DNA of 64,000 bases from Methylocystis sp. Sn-Cys (GTDB lineage Bacteria > Pseudomonadota > Alphaproteobacteria > Rhizobiales > Beijerinckiaceae): positions 114,369-178,368 of the forward strand of contig NZ_JAERVJ010000004.1 of the NCBI RefSeq assembly GCF_016745395.1, written 5' to 3'. Position 1 is the stretch's first letter, and the number at the start of each line of letters is the position of its first letter. Shown here one piece after another: positions 40,284-49,229 of this stretch. The position numbers and the translations under genes are program-made. The notes below the pieces were generated by a model. That model was given only the letters and a program-made list of their open reading frames with translations. It was not told where the DNA came from and did no database searches.

Positions 40284-42887
40284 ATGCCGACGCGCGCCAG
40301 GAAAGACGATAGCGCGCTCGGCGCCTATCGCGCCAAGCGCGATTTCAAGGTTACGCCGGAGCCGCAGGGAGGGGTTTCGCATGGCGGCGCGCCCCGTCTC
40401 GTGGTGCAACGGCATTTCGCGCGGCGCGAGCATTTCGACCTTCGGCTCGAAATGGATGGCGTGTTGAAGAGCTGGGCCGTCGCGCGCGGCCCGTCGTCTG
40501 ACCCGGCCGACAAGCGTCTGGCTGTCCGCACCGAGGATCATCCGCTCGATTACGGCGATTTCGAAGGGCTGATCCCCAAAGGCGAATATGGCGGCGGGAC
40601 GGTGATGCTCTGGGAGGACGCGACCTTTACGCCGCAGAACGGCGATCCGCTCGCCGCGCTGGAGAAGGGGGAGATCAAGTTCCTGGCCCAGGGCGCGCGC
40701 ATGAAGGGCGGCTGGGTTCTGGTGCGCATGAAGACGCGCGACAAAGGGGAGAACTGGCTTCTGATAAAGGAGCGGGACGAATACGCCGATAAGGACGAGG
40801 ACCTCGCTGGGCGATATGTGACGAGCGTCACGACCGGCCGCACGCGCGAGGAGATCGAGCGAGGCGCGAAAGCGAAAGCTGCGTCGTTAGCCACCCATAC
40901 CTCCCCTTTACGGGGAGGTCGGCGGCTGAAGGCCGCCGGGTGGGGCCCGCGCAGCCACGACGATGTTGGGGCCGGACCCCACCCGACCCCGCTTCGCGGG
41001 GCCACCCTCCCCGTAAAGGGGAGGGATAAGAGCCCCGAGATTGCTCGATCACGGGCGAAGTCTGCCTATTGGTCGGATAAGCCCATCGCCACCGCGCCGA
41101 CGCCGAAATTCATCGCGCCGCAACTCTGTGAGACGGCCGAACAGCCCCCCTCCGTAGGCGACTGGATTTTCGAGTTGAAATATGACGGCTACCGCCTGGA
41201 GATTGCGACCGGCGTCGACGGCGCGCGCGTCTATACGCGCAGCGGGCTCGACTGGACCGAGCGCTTTTCCGGCCTGGCGCGCGCGGTTTTCGCGCTGCCC
41301 TGCCGCAACGCGCTTCTCGACGGCGAGGCGGTTGTCTTCGACGAGAAGGGGCTTTCCGATTTCGCCATGCTGGTTTCGGCGCTGGAGGCGGGGCGCAGCG
41401 AGCGCGTCGAGTTCGTCGCTTTCGATCTGTTGATGCTGGATGAGAAGGACTTGCGGCGCGAGCCGCTGCGCAAACGCAAGGAGCGCCTCAAACAGCTTCT
41501 TGCGAAAAGCGACGGCGCTATTCGCTATGGCGATTATATCGAAGGCGACGGGCAATCTGTCTTTGCGCAGGCCACGCGCGCCGGCGCGGAAGGGATCATC
41601 GCCAAGCGCGCCGACGCGCCCTATCGCAGCGGCCGTTTTTCCGATTGGCTGAAGATCAAGGGCGACTTTCGCGAGGATGTGCTGATCGTCGGCTACCGCC
41701 CTTCCGAGAAGGGCGAGTCATTTGCGTCGCTCGTCGCCGCGAAAGAAACGCCGGAGGGCCTGCGTTATGTGGGACGCATCGGGACGGGCTATGACGCCGC
41801 GACCAGACGCACGCTCGCGCCTTTATTGGCAAAGCGCGCGAAAAAGGGGAGCGGCCCAAAGCTCCTCGCGGCGGACAAGATTCCAAAGGGCGTCGTCCTC
41901 ATCGAAACGCCCTTTCCGGCGGAAGTGCGCTTCGGCGGCTGGACCATGGACGGGCAATTGCGGCAGGCGCGCTTTCTCGGCGTGCGCGAAGACATGACGC
42001 CGAAAGCGCCCGCGCAACAGGAGCCGCCAAAGCTCTCGCGCATCACCCACGCGAGCCGCGTCGTCTTTCCCGCCGATGGGATCACCAAGGGCGAGATCGC
42101 CGCCTATTACGACGCCGTTGCGCCGCGCATGGCGCCCCATCTCGCCGATCGGCCGATCAGCCTGTTGCGCGCGCCGGAGACGGTCGAGGAGCTGTTCTTC
42201 CAGCGTCATCCGTTGAAAGGGATGAGCAAGGGCATTCTGACCGTCGAGAATGAAGACGAGCCCTATATTGCGCTGGACGGCGCGCTCGGCCTGCATACGG
42301 CCGCGCAATTCGGCGCGATCGAAATTCACGGCTGGATGTCGCTTGCAAGCGATCTCGACCGGCCGGATCGGATGGTTTTCGATCTCGATCCGGACGAGGA
42401 TTTGCCGTTCCGTGACACCTGCAAGGCCGCCGCGGATATTCGCGATTATCTGAAGGCGATCGGCCTCTCATCCTGGCCGCTGCTGACAGGCGGCAAGGGG
42501 ATTCATATCGTGCTGCCGCTCGACCGTTCGCTCACTTACGCGGATACGGAAGTGTTCGCGGCGGGCTTTGCGCGCGGGCTGGCGCGACAGGAGCCGCAAC
42601 GCTTCGTCGCGACGATGAGCAAGCGGCGCCGGGCCGGGCGCATCTTCATCGATTGGCTGCGCAACAAAAAATCCGCGACGGCGATCCTGCCGTGGTCATT
42701 GCGCGCCCGCCCCGGCGCGACGGTGGCGGCGCCTCTGTCATGGAAGACGCTCGCCGCCGCTGATAGCGCCAGCGATTATGACATCAAAAGCGCGCTCGGC
42801 TTGAAGGATGAGTGGCGCGGGTTTTTCGAGACGCGCCAGACCATCGCGCCTGGGGCGCTGAGTTTTATGAAGACAAATGGCGCATGA
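40284..42887 (+). CDS. ligD: multifunctional ATP-dependent DNA ligase D
   Basis: The 867-residue end-joining enzyme has domain order phosphoesterase-ligase-polymerase. The N-terminal 3'-phosphoesterase has HFDLRLEMDGVLKSWAV. The ligase has the adenylation motif ELKYDGYRLEI with Lys, then IIAKRADAPYRSGR. The C-terminal primase-like polymerase has DLDPDEDLPF and GGKGIHIVLPL. Residues about 206-247, in the linker between phosphoesterase and ligase, are encoded by a 127-bp palindromic repeat read in frame. ku lies directly upstream. Confidence 0.95.
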   Translation: MPTRARKDDSALGAYRAKRDFKVTPEPQGGVSHGGAPRLVVQRHFARREHFDLRLEMDGVLKSWAVARGPSSDPADKRLAVRTEDHPLDYGDFEGLIPKGEYGGGTVMLWEDATFTPQNGDPLAALEKGEIKFLAQGARMKGGWVLVRMKTRDKGENWLLIKERDEYADKDEDLAGRYVTSVTTGRTREEIERGAKAKAASLATHTSPLRGGRRLKAAGWGPRSHDDVGAGPHPTPLRGATLPVKGRDKSPEIARSRAKSAYWSDKPIATAPTPKFIAPQLCETAEQPPSVGDWIFELKYDGYRLEIATGVDGARVYTRSGLDWTERFSGLARAVFALPCRNALLDGEAVVFDEKGLSDFAMLVSALEAGRSERVEFVAFDLLMLDEKDLRREPLRKRKERLKQLLAKSDGAIRYGDYIEGDGQSVFAQATRAGAEGIIAKRADAPYRSGRFSDWLKIKGDFREDVLIVGYRPSEKGESFASLVAAKETPEGLRYVGRIGTGYDAATRRTLAPLLAKRAKKGSGPKLLAADKIPKGVVLIETPFPAEVRFGGWTMDGQLRQARFLGVREDMTPKAPAQQEPPKLSRITHASRVVFPADGITKGEIAAYYDAVAPRMAPHLADRPISLLRAPETVEELFFQRHPLKGMSKGILTVENEDEPYIALDGALGLHTAAQFGAIEIHGWMSLASDLDRPDRMVFDLDPDEDLPFRDTCKAAADIRDYLKAIGLSSWPLLTGGKGIHIVLPLDRSLTYADTEVFAAGFARGLARQEPQRFVATMSKRRRAGRIFIDWLRNKKSATAILPWSLRARPGATVAAPLSWKTLAAADSASDYDIKSALGLKDEWRGFFETRQTIAPGALSFMKTNGA
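40899..41025 (+). repeat. 127-bp palindromic element (family D) translated in ligD
   Basis: acctccccttta/cggggaggt (40899-40919) and ccctccccgtaaaggggagg (41005-41025) are mirrored terminal hairpins. Between them lie ggcggctgaaggccgcc and gaccccgcttcgcggggcc hairpins. A decayed half-like segment (atctccccacgaaggagagg) occurs at about 4430-4450. Confidence 0.88.
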
Positions 42888-42920
42888 CGCCATTTCAGCT
42901 TGAACCGCTCGCTTGGGGGT

Positions 42921-43026
42921 TGTCATTCCCGGCGGGCTGAAAGCCCGACCGGGAATCCAGAGCCATAATAGCGCTAATGTCGCTCTGGATTCCCGATCGC
43001 TCGCTGCGCGAGCGTCGGGAATGACA
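42921..43026 (+). repeat. family A palindrome, complete
   Basis: tcattcccggcgggctgaaa/gcccgaccgggaatcc and ggattcccgatcgctcgctg/cgagcgtcgggaatgaca. It lies downstream of ligD. Confidence 0.9.
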
Positions 43027-43035
43027 ACGAACCCA

Positions 43036-43314
43036 CTAATCATCACACGTCGGCTGGCACCGGTTCCAATCCGAACAGCATCCGCTGCATGTGCAATCGG
43101 CGTTGCTGTCGCAGGCGATTGGCAACTGAACGCAGGCCACCTTGTTCTTTTGCAGTCGGATCGAGCTGCTCGATTTCGCGCAGCACTTTACGCATTCGCC
43201 CGTGCCGCCGATGTCATGCCGGCAGCACCATTGGTCGGAGCCGCATGTGATGGCGTAAGCGGCGTTGGCCGCGCCCATGAATGCAAGCGCCATCAATAAA
43301 CGCATCCATCTCAT
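43036..43314 (-). CDS. exported Cys-rich mini-protein (14 cysteines)
   Basis: This 92-residue protein has a signal peptide (RWMRLLMALAFMGAANAAYA). The mature part of about 70 residues contains 14 cysteines in pairs: CGSDQWCC, CVKCC, CTCSGCC and RCQPTC. I know no matching family; the density suggests a disulfide-stabilised or metal-binding secreted domain. The ATG at 43314 follows GGGAGCAATTTC. Two more small Cys-rich exported genes follow on the opposite strand. Confidence 0.7.
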   Translation of the reverse strand: MRWMRLLMALAFMGAANAAYAITCGSDQWCCRHDIGGTGECVKCCAKSSSSIRLQKNKVACVQLPIACDSNADCTCSGCCSDWNRCQPTCDD

Positions 43315-43542
43315 GAAATTGCTCCCTCGCGATCCCACGCCTTGTCAACGCAAAGATCTCGGCGGGAGTTCCAGTTCGCGCTCGCTTTTGGCAATCGCTA
43401 TTCTTGAACATTTTAATAGAAGACTTGAACGATGCGACGAGATGCCGCGAGTTTCCTGCTGGTCCGCTTGCCGGCAAGGAACCTAAATTAACGCCAAGCG
43501 CTCATGCATTGCGGCGCACGCCTGACCAGAAGGAAGGGCAAA

Positions 43543-43848
43543 ATGAAAGCCAACAGCGTCGACATTGAACGGTTGTTGAACGCGCGTTCTGCAGAGGCCG
43601 TTATGGCGATAATTGCCGCCGCAATGTTCTTGGGCGGGGGCAAGGCGGATGCATCCCAGGCTTGTTTCATGCGCTGCGAGGCAATCCGCGCAGAAACATG
43701 CTCGGGGCTCGACGAAGTTTCCGTCAATTTTTGTCGTATGAGCAAAGAGCCAAGATACGCCGATTGCCGGGCGCGTTGCCAGATTGAAGAAGGAAGCCGA
43801 AAGACCGAGCGTCTTCGCCGGTCAGATCGACGCGGCGGCAGCCGATAG
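43543..43848 (+). CDS. exported Cys-containing small protein
   Basis: This 101-residue protein has a hydrophobic segment (about VMAIIAAAMFLGGGKADA) preceded by an unusually long charged N-terminus. Six cysteines follow in the pattern CFMRCEAIRAETC, FCR, DCRARC, and the C-terminus is basic. AGGAAGGGC precedes the ATG. CxxxC spacing resembles the next gene downstream (CYDNC, CDAGC, CEARC), suggesting a shared origin. No family recognised. Confidence 0.6.
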   Translation: MKANSVDIERLLNARSAEAVMAIIAAAMFLGGGKADASQACFMRCEAIRAETCSGLDEVSVNFCRMSKEPRYADCRARCQIEEGSRKTERLRRSDRRGGSR

Positions 43849-43896
43849 TTGGTTTCTGCTTCCTATGGCTCGGTTTCGTTTGTCTAGGAGGGTCTG

Positions 43897-44181
43897 ATGC
43901 TTTCTATGAAAACGATCAGCGAAATCTCGCTGTGTTTCGCCATGGCGACACTCGCAACAGGCGCCGCTGCGGCGCTCCCTTCGGCAGGCCCGCTAAACGC
44001 CGCAAACGCGCAATTCCAGAGAACAGATTATTGGACGTGTTACGATAACTGCAACAATCAGCGCCTTCGGTGCGACGCCGGTTGCCCCTATGACGATCCA
44101 AACACCACGTGGGACGAAAACCAGATTTGCGTGGATAGATGCGAGTCGGGTGGCGAGGCCTGCGAGGCGCGGTGCCAATAG
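43897..44181 (+). CDS. exported Cys-rich small protein with CxxxC pairs
   Basis: This 94-residue protein has a signal peptide (about residues 1-26, ending TGAAAA). The mature part carries eight cysteines as CYDNC, CDAGC, CVDRC (with ESGGEAC) and CEARC, evenly spaced, mainly CxxxC. The pattern fits a helical disulfide hairpin (CHCH-like spacing) but no named family is claimed. A strong AGGAGGG site precedes the ATG. It lies 48 bases after the previous Cys-rich gene, probably in one operon. Confidence 0.7.
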   Translation: MLSMKTISEISLCFAMATLATGAAAALPSAGPLNAANAQFQRTDYWTCYDNCNNQRLRCDAGCPYDDPNTTWDENQICVDRCESGGEACEARCQ

Positions 44182-44193
44182 CAGCTTGTTCGG

Positions 44194-44300
44194 TGTCATT
44201 CCCGACGCTCGCTTGAGCGAGCGATCGGGAATCCAGAGCAGAACCAGCGTTCTTGTGGCTCTGGATTCCCGGTCGGGCTTTCAGCCCGCCGGGAATGACA
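44194..44300 (+). repeat. family A palindrome, complete
   Basis: tcattcccgacgctcgcttg/agcgagcgatcgggaatcc and ggattcccggtcgggctttc/agcccgccgggaatgaca. It begins 13 bases after the Cys-rich gene. Confidence 0.9.
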
Positions 44301-44361
44301 AATCCCAATGCGAGCTGTTCAAATGGAAACGGCCGTCCAGCAAGAAGCGCGAGAGTGACGT

Positions 44362-45528
44362 TTACGCCGCCAAATCCGCCACTACTGCGTCGAGCACCGG
44401 AAAGCCTTCCGAGCTCACGCGGAGCCTGTTCTCGCGCGTGACCTCGACGAGGCCGTCGCCGATCAGCTCGGAAATACGCGACTGCGAGAGCTTCTTTCCC
44501 GTCAGCAGGAAATAGCGTTGCGGATCGATGCCTTCGCGCAGGCGCAGACCCATCAGCAGGAACTCGTCGCCCTCCTGCTCCGGATTGAGTAATTCGTCCT
44601 CGACGAGGCCGTGGCCTTCGGTCTCCACGCAAGTGAGCCACATCTCCGGGTGGCGCTCGCAGGCCTGGGCGCGGCGGCCGCGCGTCGTGACGAGGCGGCC
44701 ATGCGCGCCGGGGCCGACGCCGATATATTCGCCGTAGCGCCAATAGACGAGATTATGCCGGCATTCCGCGCCGGCCCGCGCGTGGTTGGAGACCTCATAG
44801 GCCGGCAGGCCGTGGCGCGCGGTGACTTCCTGCGTCACGTCCCATAGCGCGCGCTGCGTGTCGGGGTCCGGGAGCGTCATCTTGCCCGTGTTCACCAGGC
44901 GCTCGAACATGGTCTCAGGCTCGATGGTGAGCTGATAGAGCGAAATGTGCTCGGGCGCACGGGCCAAGGCGAGGTCCAGCTCCTTGCGCCAGGCGGCGGG
45001 CGTCTGCCCGGTGCGGCCGTAGATGAGATCGAAAGAGGCGCGCTCGAAAGTGGCGGTCGCGACGTCGAGCGCCATCAGCGCCTCGGCCACCGAATGCTGG
45101 CGGCCGAGCGCCTTGAGGTCGATGTCGTTCAATGCCTGCAGGCCGAGCGAGACGCGGTTGACCCCCGCCGCCTTGAAACCCTTGAAGCGCGACGCCTCGA
45201 CGCTCGTCGGATTGGCCTCGAGCGTGATCTCGACGTCCTTGGCCATGGTCCAATGCTTGGCGATCTCGCCGAGGATCGCGCCCGCCGTCGAGGGCGACAT
45301 CAGCGAGGGCGTGCCGCCGCCGAAGAAAACCGAACGGACCTCGCGGCCCGGGACAAGCTTCGCGCGATGCTTGAGCTCCACCGCGAAGGCCGCGACAAAG
45401 CGATCCTCGTCCACGTCGCCGCGGCGGACGTGGCTGTTGAAGTCGCAATAGGGGCATTTCGACAGGCAGAACGGCCAATGGATGTAAACGCCGAAGCCGG
45501 GGTCGAATGCGTTTCGAATCGTCGCCAT
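44362..45528 (-). CDS. hemW: radical-SAM haem chaperone HemW (HemN-like)
   Basis: This 388-residue radical-SAM protein begins with YIHWPFCLSKCPYCDFNSH, giving the CxxxCxxC cluster motif. SVFFGGGTPSLMSP and the C-terminal HemN-type domain (LRLREGIDPQRY) follow. The short N-terminus and length fit HemW, which inserts haem into respiratory enzymes, rather than the oxygen-independent coproporphyrinogen oxidase HemN, though annotation pipelines often confuse the two. It is divergent from the epimerase-DoxX fusion gene. Confidence 0.9.
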   Translation of the reverse strand: MATIRNAFDPGFGVYIHWPFCLSKCPYCDFNSHVRRGDVDEDRFVAAFAVELKHRAKLVPGREVRSVFFGGGTPSLMSPSTAGAILGEIAKHWTMAKDVEITLEANPTSVEASRFKGFKAAGVNRVSLGLQALNDIDLKALGRQHSVAEALMALDVATATFERASFDLIYGRTGQTPAAWRKELDLALARAPEHISLYQLTIEPETMFERLVNTGKMTLPDPDTQRALWDVTQEVTARHGLPAYEVSNHARAGAECRHNLVYWRYGEYIGVGPGAHGRLVTTRGRRAQACERHPEMWLTCVETEGHGLVEDELLNPEQEGDEFLLMGLRLREGIDPQRYFLLTGKKLSQSRISELIGDGLVEVTRENRLRVSSEGFPVLDAVVADLAA

Positions 45529-45633
45529 ACCCCCCTTATCGCATGAATTGGCTCAAAACGCAGGGCGTGCCCCCGCTACGTTCCTATATGCTTGGCGTCG
45601 GATTGCTTGTTTGTTCGAAAAAAGGGGGCGCAT

Positions 45634-46887
45634 TTGGCCCGTGTTTTGGTGATCGGCGGGACCGGCTTCATTGGCCGGCACATCGTCGGGCGGCTCATCG
45701 CTGAAGCGCATGCGGTGTCGGCCGCTGGCCGCGCCGAGGTGGACATCGCCCGCGACGACGTCGAGAAGCTGGAGATCAAGCTGGCGGGCTTCGAGGTCGT
45801 CGTCAATTGCGCCGGCCTCGTCCGCAACCAAGGCGCCAACACCATGGACGCCGTGCACGCCGAAGGCCCCGTCCGGCTTTTCACGGCCTGCGCCGCCGCG
45901 GGGGTAAAGCGCTTCATCCATATCTCGGCGCTGGGCGCCGCGCCGCAGGGCGAGACCGACTATCAGCGCAGCAAAGGGACGGCGGAGGCCTTCTTTGCCG
46001 ACGCCGATCCTTACGGGCGGCGGCTCGACTGGCGCGTGCTGCGTCCCTCGGTGGTGGTCGGCCGGGGAGGGGCGAGCACGACCTGGCTGCTGGCCTCGGC
46101 GACGCTGCCCATATTGCCGCGTATCGGCGCCGATGATTGGCGGTTTCAGCCGATCCATGTCGACGATCTCGCCGAGCTTATGGCGCGGCTTGTCGAGGGC
46201 GTCGAGTCGCCGCGCATGATCGACGTTGTGGGTCCAGAGCCGATGACGGCCTATGAGCTAACCCGCATCCTGCGAAGCTGGCTCGGCCTGCAGCCGACGG
46301 GCGCCATCCGCATCCCCGACCGCCTGTTGGCGCTCGCGACGCAGATCGGCGGACGGTTCACCAGCGGGCCGCTCAATCCGGATGTGATGAAGATGCTCGC
46401 GCGCGGCAATGTCTCCGATCCCGGCCCGCTGACCATGGCGCTCGGCCGCCCGCCGCGCGATCTGCGCAGCGCGCTGGCGCGCGAGCCGGGGTCGTATGCA
46501 GACCGTGTGGCGGCGCGGCTCTTCTTCGTGCGGCCGATGCTGCGCTGGAGCCTCGCGCTGCTGTGGATCGCCACCGGCCTCCTGTCCTTCGGGCTTTACC
46601 CGATCGACAAAAGCTATGAGATGCTCGCCGCCATCGGCCTTTACGGGCCGCTCGCCGCCGCCGCGCTCTATGGCGGCGCGGCCATCGATCTTGCGCTCGG
46701 CGCGGCGCTTCTGCGCGGCTTTCGGCCCGTCGTCGTCGGTTGGCTGCAGCTCGCGAGCATGGCGGCCTTCACGCTGCTCGCGCTCGGCCTTCCCACCGAG
46801 TACTGGCTACATCCCTTTGCGCCAATCCTGAAGAATTTGCCGATCGCCGCCGCCATTCTCGTGATGATCGCCTTGGAGGCCGGATGA
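45634..46887 (+). CDS. NAD-dependent epimerase (NDUFA9-like) fused to a DoxX-like membrane domain
   Basis: This 417-residue protein has an N-terminal extended SDR fold (RVLVIGGTGFIGRHIVGRL; VVNCAGLVRNQG; YQRSKGTAEAFF with the Tyr-Lys pair partly kept as YQRSK). The C-terminal third (about 300-417) has four hydrophobic helices of DoxX type (RPMLRWSLALLWIATGLLSF onward). The start is a TTG preceded by GGGGGC. The following gene, a DUF2269 membrane protein, overlaps none but begins at the next base. Substrate is unknown. Confidence 0.85.
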   Translation: MARVLVIGGTGFIGRHIVGRLIAEAHAVSAAGRAEVDIARDDVEKLEIKLAGFEVVVNCAGLVRNQGANTMDAVHAEGPVRLFTACAAAGVKRFIHISALGAAPQGETDYQRSKGTAEAFFADADPYGRRLDWRVLRPSVVVGRGGASTTWLLASATLPILPRIGADDWRFQPIHVDDLAELMARLVEGVESPRMIDVVGPEPMTAYELTRILRSWLGLQPTGAIRIPDRLLALATQIGGRFTSGPLNPDVMKMLARGNVSDPGPLTMALGRPPRDLRSALAREPGSYADRVAARLFFVRPMLRWSLALLWIATGLLSFGLYPIDKSYEMLAAIGLYGPLAAAALYGGAAIDLALGAALLRGFRPVVVGWLQLASMAAFTLLALGLPTEYWLHPFAPILKNLPIAAAILVMIALEAG

Positions 46888-47361
46888 ATGTTCGACACGA
46901 TTACTTTTCTGAAATGGCTCCATATCATCAGCTCGACCGTTTTATTCGGCACAGGGCTCGGCACGGCGTTTCACGGCCTTGCGAGCAATATGCGCGGCGA
47001 TCTGCGCGCCATTGTCGCCGGCAATAAAAACGTCGTCCTCGCCGATTGGATCTTCACGGCCCCGGCGGTGATCATTCAGCCGGCGACGGGCGTCGCGCTC
47101 ATGCTCGAAGAGGGTTGGCCGTTCGACACGCATTGGATATTGGCGTCGGTCGCGCTTTACATTTTCGTCGGCGCCTGCTGGCTTCCGGTCGTGTGGCTGC
47201 AGATGCAAATGGCGCGCATCGCCGAAGACTGCCTTACGACCGGCGCGCTGCTGCCGTCGCAATATAAGCGCTATTTCTGGTGGTGGTTCGCGCTCGGCTG
47301 GCCGGCTTTTATCGCCATGCTCGTGATCTTCTGGCTGATGGTGGCGAAGCCGGATTTCTGA
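46888..47361 (+). CDS. DUF2269 integral membrane protein
   Basis: This 157-residue protein has four hydrophobic helices, beginning FLKWLHIISSTVLFGTGLGT, a DUF2269 hallmark with the WLH histidine. TGVALMLEEGWPF and the C-terminal YFWWWFALGWPAFIAMLVIF complete the pattern. It begins immediately after the epimerase-DoxX fusion (TGA then ATG), so the pair is translationally linked and probably works together in the inner membrane. Family function is not known. Confidence 0.85.
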   Translation: MFDTITFLKWLHIISSTVLFGTGLGTAFHGLASNMRGDLRAIVAGNKNVVLADWIFTAPAVIIQPATGVALMLEEGWPFDTHWILASVALYIFVGACWLPVVWLQMQMARIAEDCLTTGALLPSQYKRYFWWWFALGWPAFIAMLVIFWLMVAKPDF

Positions 47362-47392
47362 AGCTTCTCTCCTGAACAGCTCTTCATGGGGA

Positions 47393-47496
47393 TGTCATTC
47401 CCGGCGGGCTGAAAGCCCGACCGGGAATCCAGAGCCATAGTAGCTAGTGTGGCTCTGGATTCCCGATCGCTCGCTGCGCGAGCGTCGGGAATGACA
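47393..47496 (+). repeat. family A palindrome, complete
   Basis: tcattcccggcgggctgaaa/gcccgaccgggaatcc and ggattcccgatcgctcgctg/cgagcgtcgggaatgaca. It lies between the DUF2269 gene and the convergent transpeptidase gene. Confidence 0.9.
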
Positions 47497-47521
47497 GCGA
47501 ACCACTCAAGCCGATCTCCTA

Positions 47522-48817
47522 TCACCTGCGGCGCGCCGGCGTTCGTGCGCCCTTGTCGAGGTTATAGATGTCGTGGCGGAAAAAGGCGGGACCGTCATCC
47601 TCCGCCCAGCCTGTCATATAGACCCAAGCGACGGGGACGCTCTGGCTCAGCCTGATCTTTTCGCTGCGGCCACTGTCGATGGCGTCGCGGAGAGCGTCGG
47701 GAGTCCAATCACGCGAGGTCTCATCGAGAAGCCAGGAGGCGAGATCATAGACGCCTTCGACGCGCACGCAGCCATGCGACAGGAAGCGATAATCGCGGTC
47801 GAAAAGCTTCTTGTTCGGCGTGTCGTGCATATAGACGTCGTGGCTATTCGGCATGGAGATGCGCAGGGAACCCAATGCGTTTTTAGGTCCCGGCTCCTGA
47901 CGAAACGTGAAGCGCGCCGCGCGCTTATTCGAGACGCGCCGCAGTTTCAGCGGATCGACCTCGCGGCCTCGCGCGTCGAGAATGCGGATGTTTTCGCGCT
48001 CGAAATAATGCGGGTTGCGTCTGAGCTTCGGCGCAAGCTCCTTCTTGATGATCGAGGCCGGCACTGTCCATGTCGGATTGATGTCGATCGCGACGATCCT
48101 CGCGACCACTTGTGGCGAGGGGTGGCGGCGTCCCCCGACGACGGCCGTGAAGCGCTCGACCGCATTGCCGTCTTCCACGGCTTCGACAGAGGCCGCCGGA
48201 ATATTGACGTCGACATAGCGATCGCTGAAGCGAAAATGCATCTTCGCCAGACGCGCCGCCGTCATCTCCAGTTCACGCGCGCGGGTTGCTGCAGGGATGT
48301 TCAACTCGCGCAATGTCTCGCGTGAGACATCGCCTGTTTGCTCGAGGCCCATATGCGCCTGGAAACGGCGCAAGGCGTCGCTCAGCGCGTCATCCCATGC
48401 GTTGTCGCCGCTGTCCTGCGCATTGGGGAGATAGCCTTCGATGGCGAGCCTGCGGCGCAGCAGCGCGACCGGCTTGCCGCTGGCGTCGGGGCCGAGCGGC
48501 TTGGCGATGCGCGGCCAGCCGCCGGACGCCGCGATCGTCGCATAACGCCGCGCGGCGTGGGCGGTGGCGTTGGCTGTTTCGGGACCATAAGCGGGTGAGG
48601 CGCGCCGGGGCTGTTCGGCCCGTGGGCGCGCTTCTCGGGGCTGTTCGTCTAGAGGCTGCTCGTCTCGGCGCGGCGGCGCGACGGGCGCGTTATCCGGTTG
48701 CTCATATCCCGGCCGCGGCGCGTCTGGTTCTTGCTGCGCGCCCGCCGGCGCGAGGGTGAAGAAAATGGCGGCGGACGCCAGCAGCTTGAGGGCGCCGGCG
48801 CAAGGCACTTTGAGCAT
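47522..48817 (-). CDS. murein L,D-transpeptidase of the YcbB/LdtD type
   Basis: This 431-residue exported enzyme has a signal peptide (to about GAQ, residue 27), a Pro/Glu/Arg-rich linker and a peptidoglycan-binding domain (LRRRLAIEGYLPNAQ...ALRRFQAHMGLEQTG). The YkuD catalytic domain has MHDTPNKKLFDRDYRFLSHG followed by CVRVE with the nucleophile Cys. Such enzymes form 3-3 crosslinks. It is the second L,D-transpeptidase in the window and considerably larger than the one at 36256. Confidence 0.92.
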   Translation of the reverse strand: MLKVPCAGALKLLASAAIFFTLAPAGAQQEPDAPRPGYEQPDNAPVAPPRRDEQPLDEQPREARPRAEQPRRASPAYGPETANATAHAARRYATIAASGGWPRIAKPLGPDASGKPVALLRRRLAIEGYLPNAQDSGDNAWDDALSDALRRFQAHMGLEQTGDVSRETLRELNIPAATRARELEMTAARLAKMHFRFSDRYVDVNIPAASVEAVEDGNAVERFTAVVGGRRHPSPQVVARIVAIDINPTWTVPASIIKKELAPKLRRNPHYFERENIRILDARGREVDPLKLRRVSNKRAARFTFRQEPGPKNALGSLRISMPNSHDVYMHDTPNKKLFDRDYRFLSHGCVRVEGVYDLASWLLDETSRDWTPDALRDAIDSGRSEKIRLSQSVPVAWVYMTGWAEDDGPAFFRHDIYNLDKGARTPARRR

Positions 48818-48862
48818 CGGAATGGCTCGCTGCGCCGGGATAACGGCGCGCCCCTGTAACTA

Positions 48863-48910
48863 GAGCGCATTTCGCAAAAGTTGATAGACCTTCGCGATAA
48901 GAATGCGCTC
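48863..48910 (+). repeat. family G palindrome
   Basis: gagcgcatttcgcaaaagtt and cgcgataagaatgcgctc pair at their outer nine bases (GAGCGCATT/AATGCGCTC). The related copy is at 25660-25706. Confidence 0.75.
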
Positions 48911-48953
48911 CAGCTTTTTGAATTAGGCGCGCGCAGACGGCGGGGATTGGCTG

Positions 48954-49229
48954 CTAACGCAGCGCCGCCGAAATCTCGCGGATCAGCTCATCCACATCCG
49001 GGTCGGAGAAGGCGTCGCCCGAAGGCTCCAGCCGCACGACGGGATCGCGCGTGCAAAGCCGCAGGCACTGGCGCGTCGAGATTTTGAGGCGGCCGCCGGC
49101 GAGTTCGTCGGGAAAGGCGGCGGAAAGCGCCGCCTGAACCTCGGCCAGCAAGGCGCGCCCGCGGCCATGAGCATCGCAGTTCGGGCCGACGCAGACGATG
49201 AGGCGGGCGGGCGGGGGAGATTCACTCAT
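48954..49229 (-). CDS. thioredoxin-like 2Fe-2S ferredoxin domain protein
   Basis: This 91-residue protein has the thioredoxin-like ferredoxin pattern LIVCVGPNCDAHGRG (CxxxxC) and CLRLCTRDP (CxxxC), giving four Cys for a 2Fe-2S cluster, as in NuoE-type and cobalt-pathway ferredoxins. Its ATG overlaps the parE stop by four bases, an unusual coupling to a toxin-antitoxin module. Electron partner unknown. Confidence 0.82.
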   Translation of the reverse strand: MSESPPPARLIVCVGPNCDAHGRGRALLAEVQAALSAAFPDELAGGRLKISTRQCLRLCTRDPVVRLEPSGDAFSDPDVDELIREISAALR

